Below are positions 59,150 to 59,210 of a stretch of DNA of 59,210 bases, in pieces. This DNA is from Oehlia diaphana (Eukaryota > Glomeromycota > Glomeromycetes > Glomerales > Glomeraceae): NCBI GenBank assembly GCA_003833135.1, contig QZLH01000342.1, positions 3,904 to 63,113 on the forward strand, read 5' to 3'. The stretch's first letter is position 1. The number at the start of each line of letters is the position of its first letter. The position numbers and the translations under genes were made by a program. A model generated the notes under the pieces. It saw nothing but the letters and a program-made list of their open reading frames with translations. It was not told where the DNA came from and ran no database searches.

Positions 59150-59210
59150 TTAATTATCAGCCAATCAGAATTGTGGAATTGCGGATTACTAACCGCAATT
59201 CAGCTCCAAA
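59150..59210. repeat. Second copy (edge fragment) of the GCAATTC-type element
   Basis: The stretch ccaatcagaattgtggaatt .. gcggattactaaccgcaattc repeats the words of the 57960-58165 element and runs off the right edge. The inner part (gcggatt..aaccgc) is inverted. Confidence 0.45.

Overview
The window looks like nuclear DNA of an arbuscular mycorrhizal fungus, most likely Rhizophagus irregularis or a close relative (Glomeromycotina). The base composition is very AT-rich, genes are split by many 50-100 base GT..AG introns, and long A/T runs separate them. The gene content fits: several BTB-TLDc genes, a decayed Crinkler-type effector, an FAR1-domain fragment, a Ulp1 protease relic, and fungal sterol enzymes. 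The organism is inferred from content and style; no search could be run. Exon joins were worked out by hand from splice sites, reading frame and family resemblance.

Layout. 1-1.9 kb holds repeats and a MITE relic. 1.9-6.6 kb (-) is a VNX1-type cation/H+ exchanger with a 1.5 kb poly(A)-filled intron containing one N. 8.0-16.1 kb holds three same-strand BTB-TLDc genes, with the complex I 49 kDa subunit gene (-) between the first two. 16.3-18.0 kb (-) is C-14 sterol reductase (ERG24). 18.6-19.1 kb is a broken Ulp1 protease. 19.4-34.4 kb is a compact housekeeping block: neuferricin-like b5 protein, phosphoserine aminotransferase, dephospho-CoA kinase, ZIM17, an F-box protein, a LYR-motif protein, the mitochondrial PGP phosphatase GEP4, peroxisomal thiolase, an S1/P1 nuclease and GPN2. 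34.5-36.6 kb is a Myb/REB1-like protein with a MITE in an intron. 38.9-41.8 kb (-) is a 13-exon chromodomain protein. 42.0-42.9 kb is a broken KCTD-type BTB gene. 44.1-45.6 kb is a CFA-like methyltransferase. 47.2-48.8 kb (-) is a fourth BTB-TLDc gene. 51.8-52.6 kb (-) is a Crinkler relic. 53.0-55.0 kb is ERG11/CYP51. 56.0-56.6 kb (-) is a truncated FAR1 gene. The last 2.6 kb is repeats, including a tandem array whose units carry splice-like signals and a conserved palindrome.

How the genes relate. Most are unrelated housekeeping genes. Four act in or on mitochondria (NDUFS2, ZIM17, GEP4, probably the LYR protein), and two catalyse successive sterol steps (ERG11 then ERG24). The BTB-TLDc genes are a local expansion sharing one intron position and phase. 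The accessory part is made of small non-autonomous elements with terminal inverted repeats, short self-complementary elements and decayed genes.
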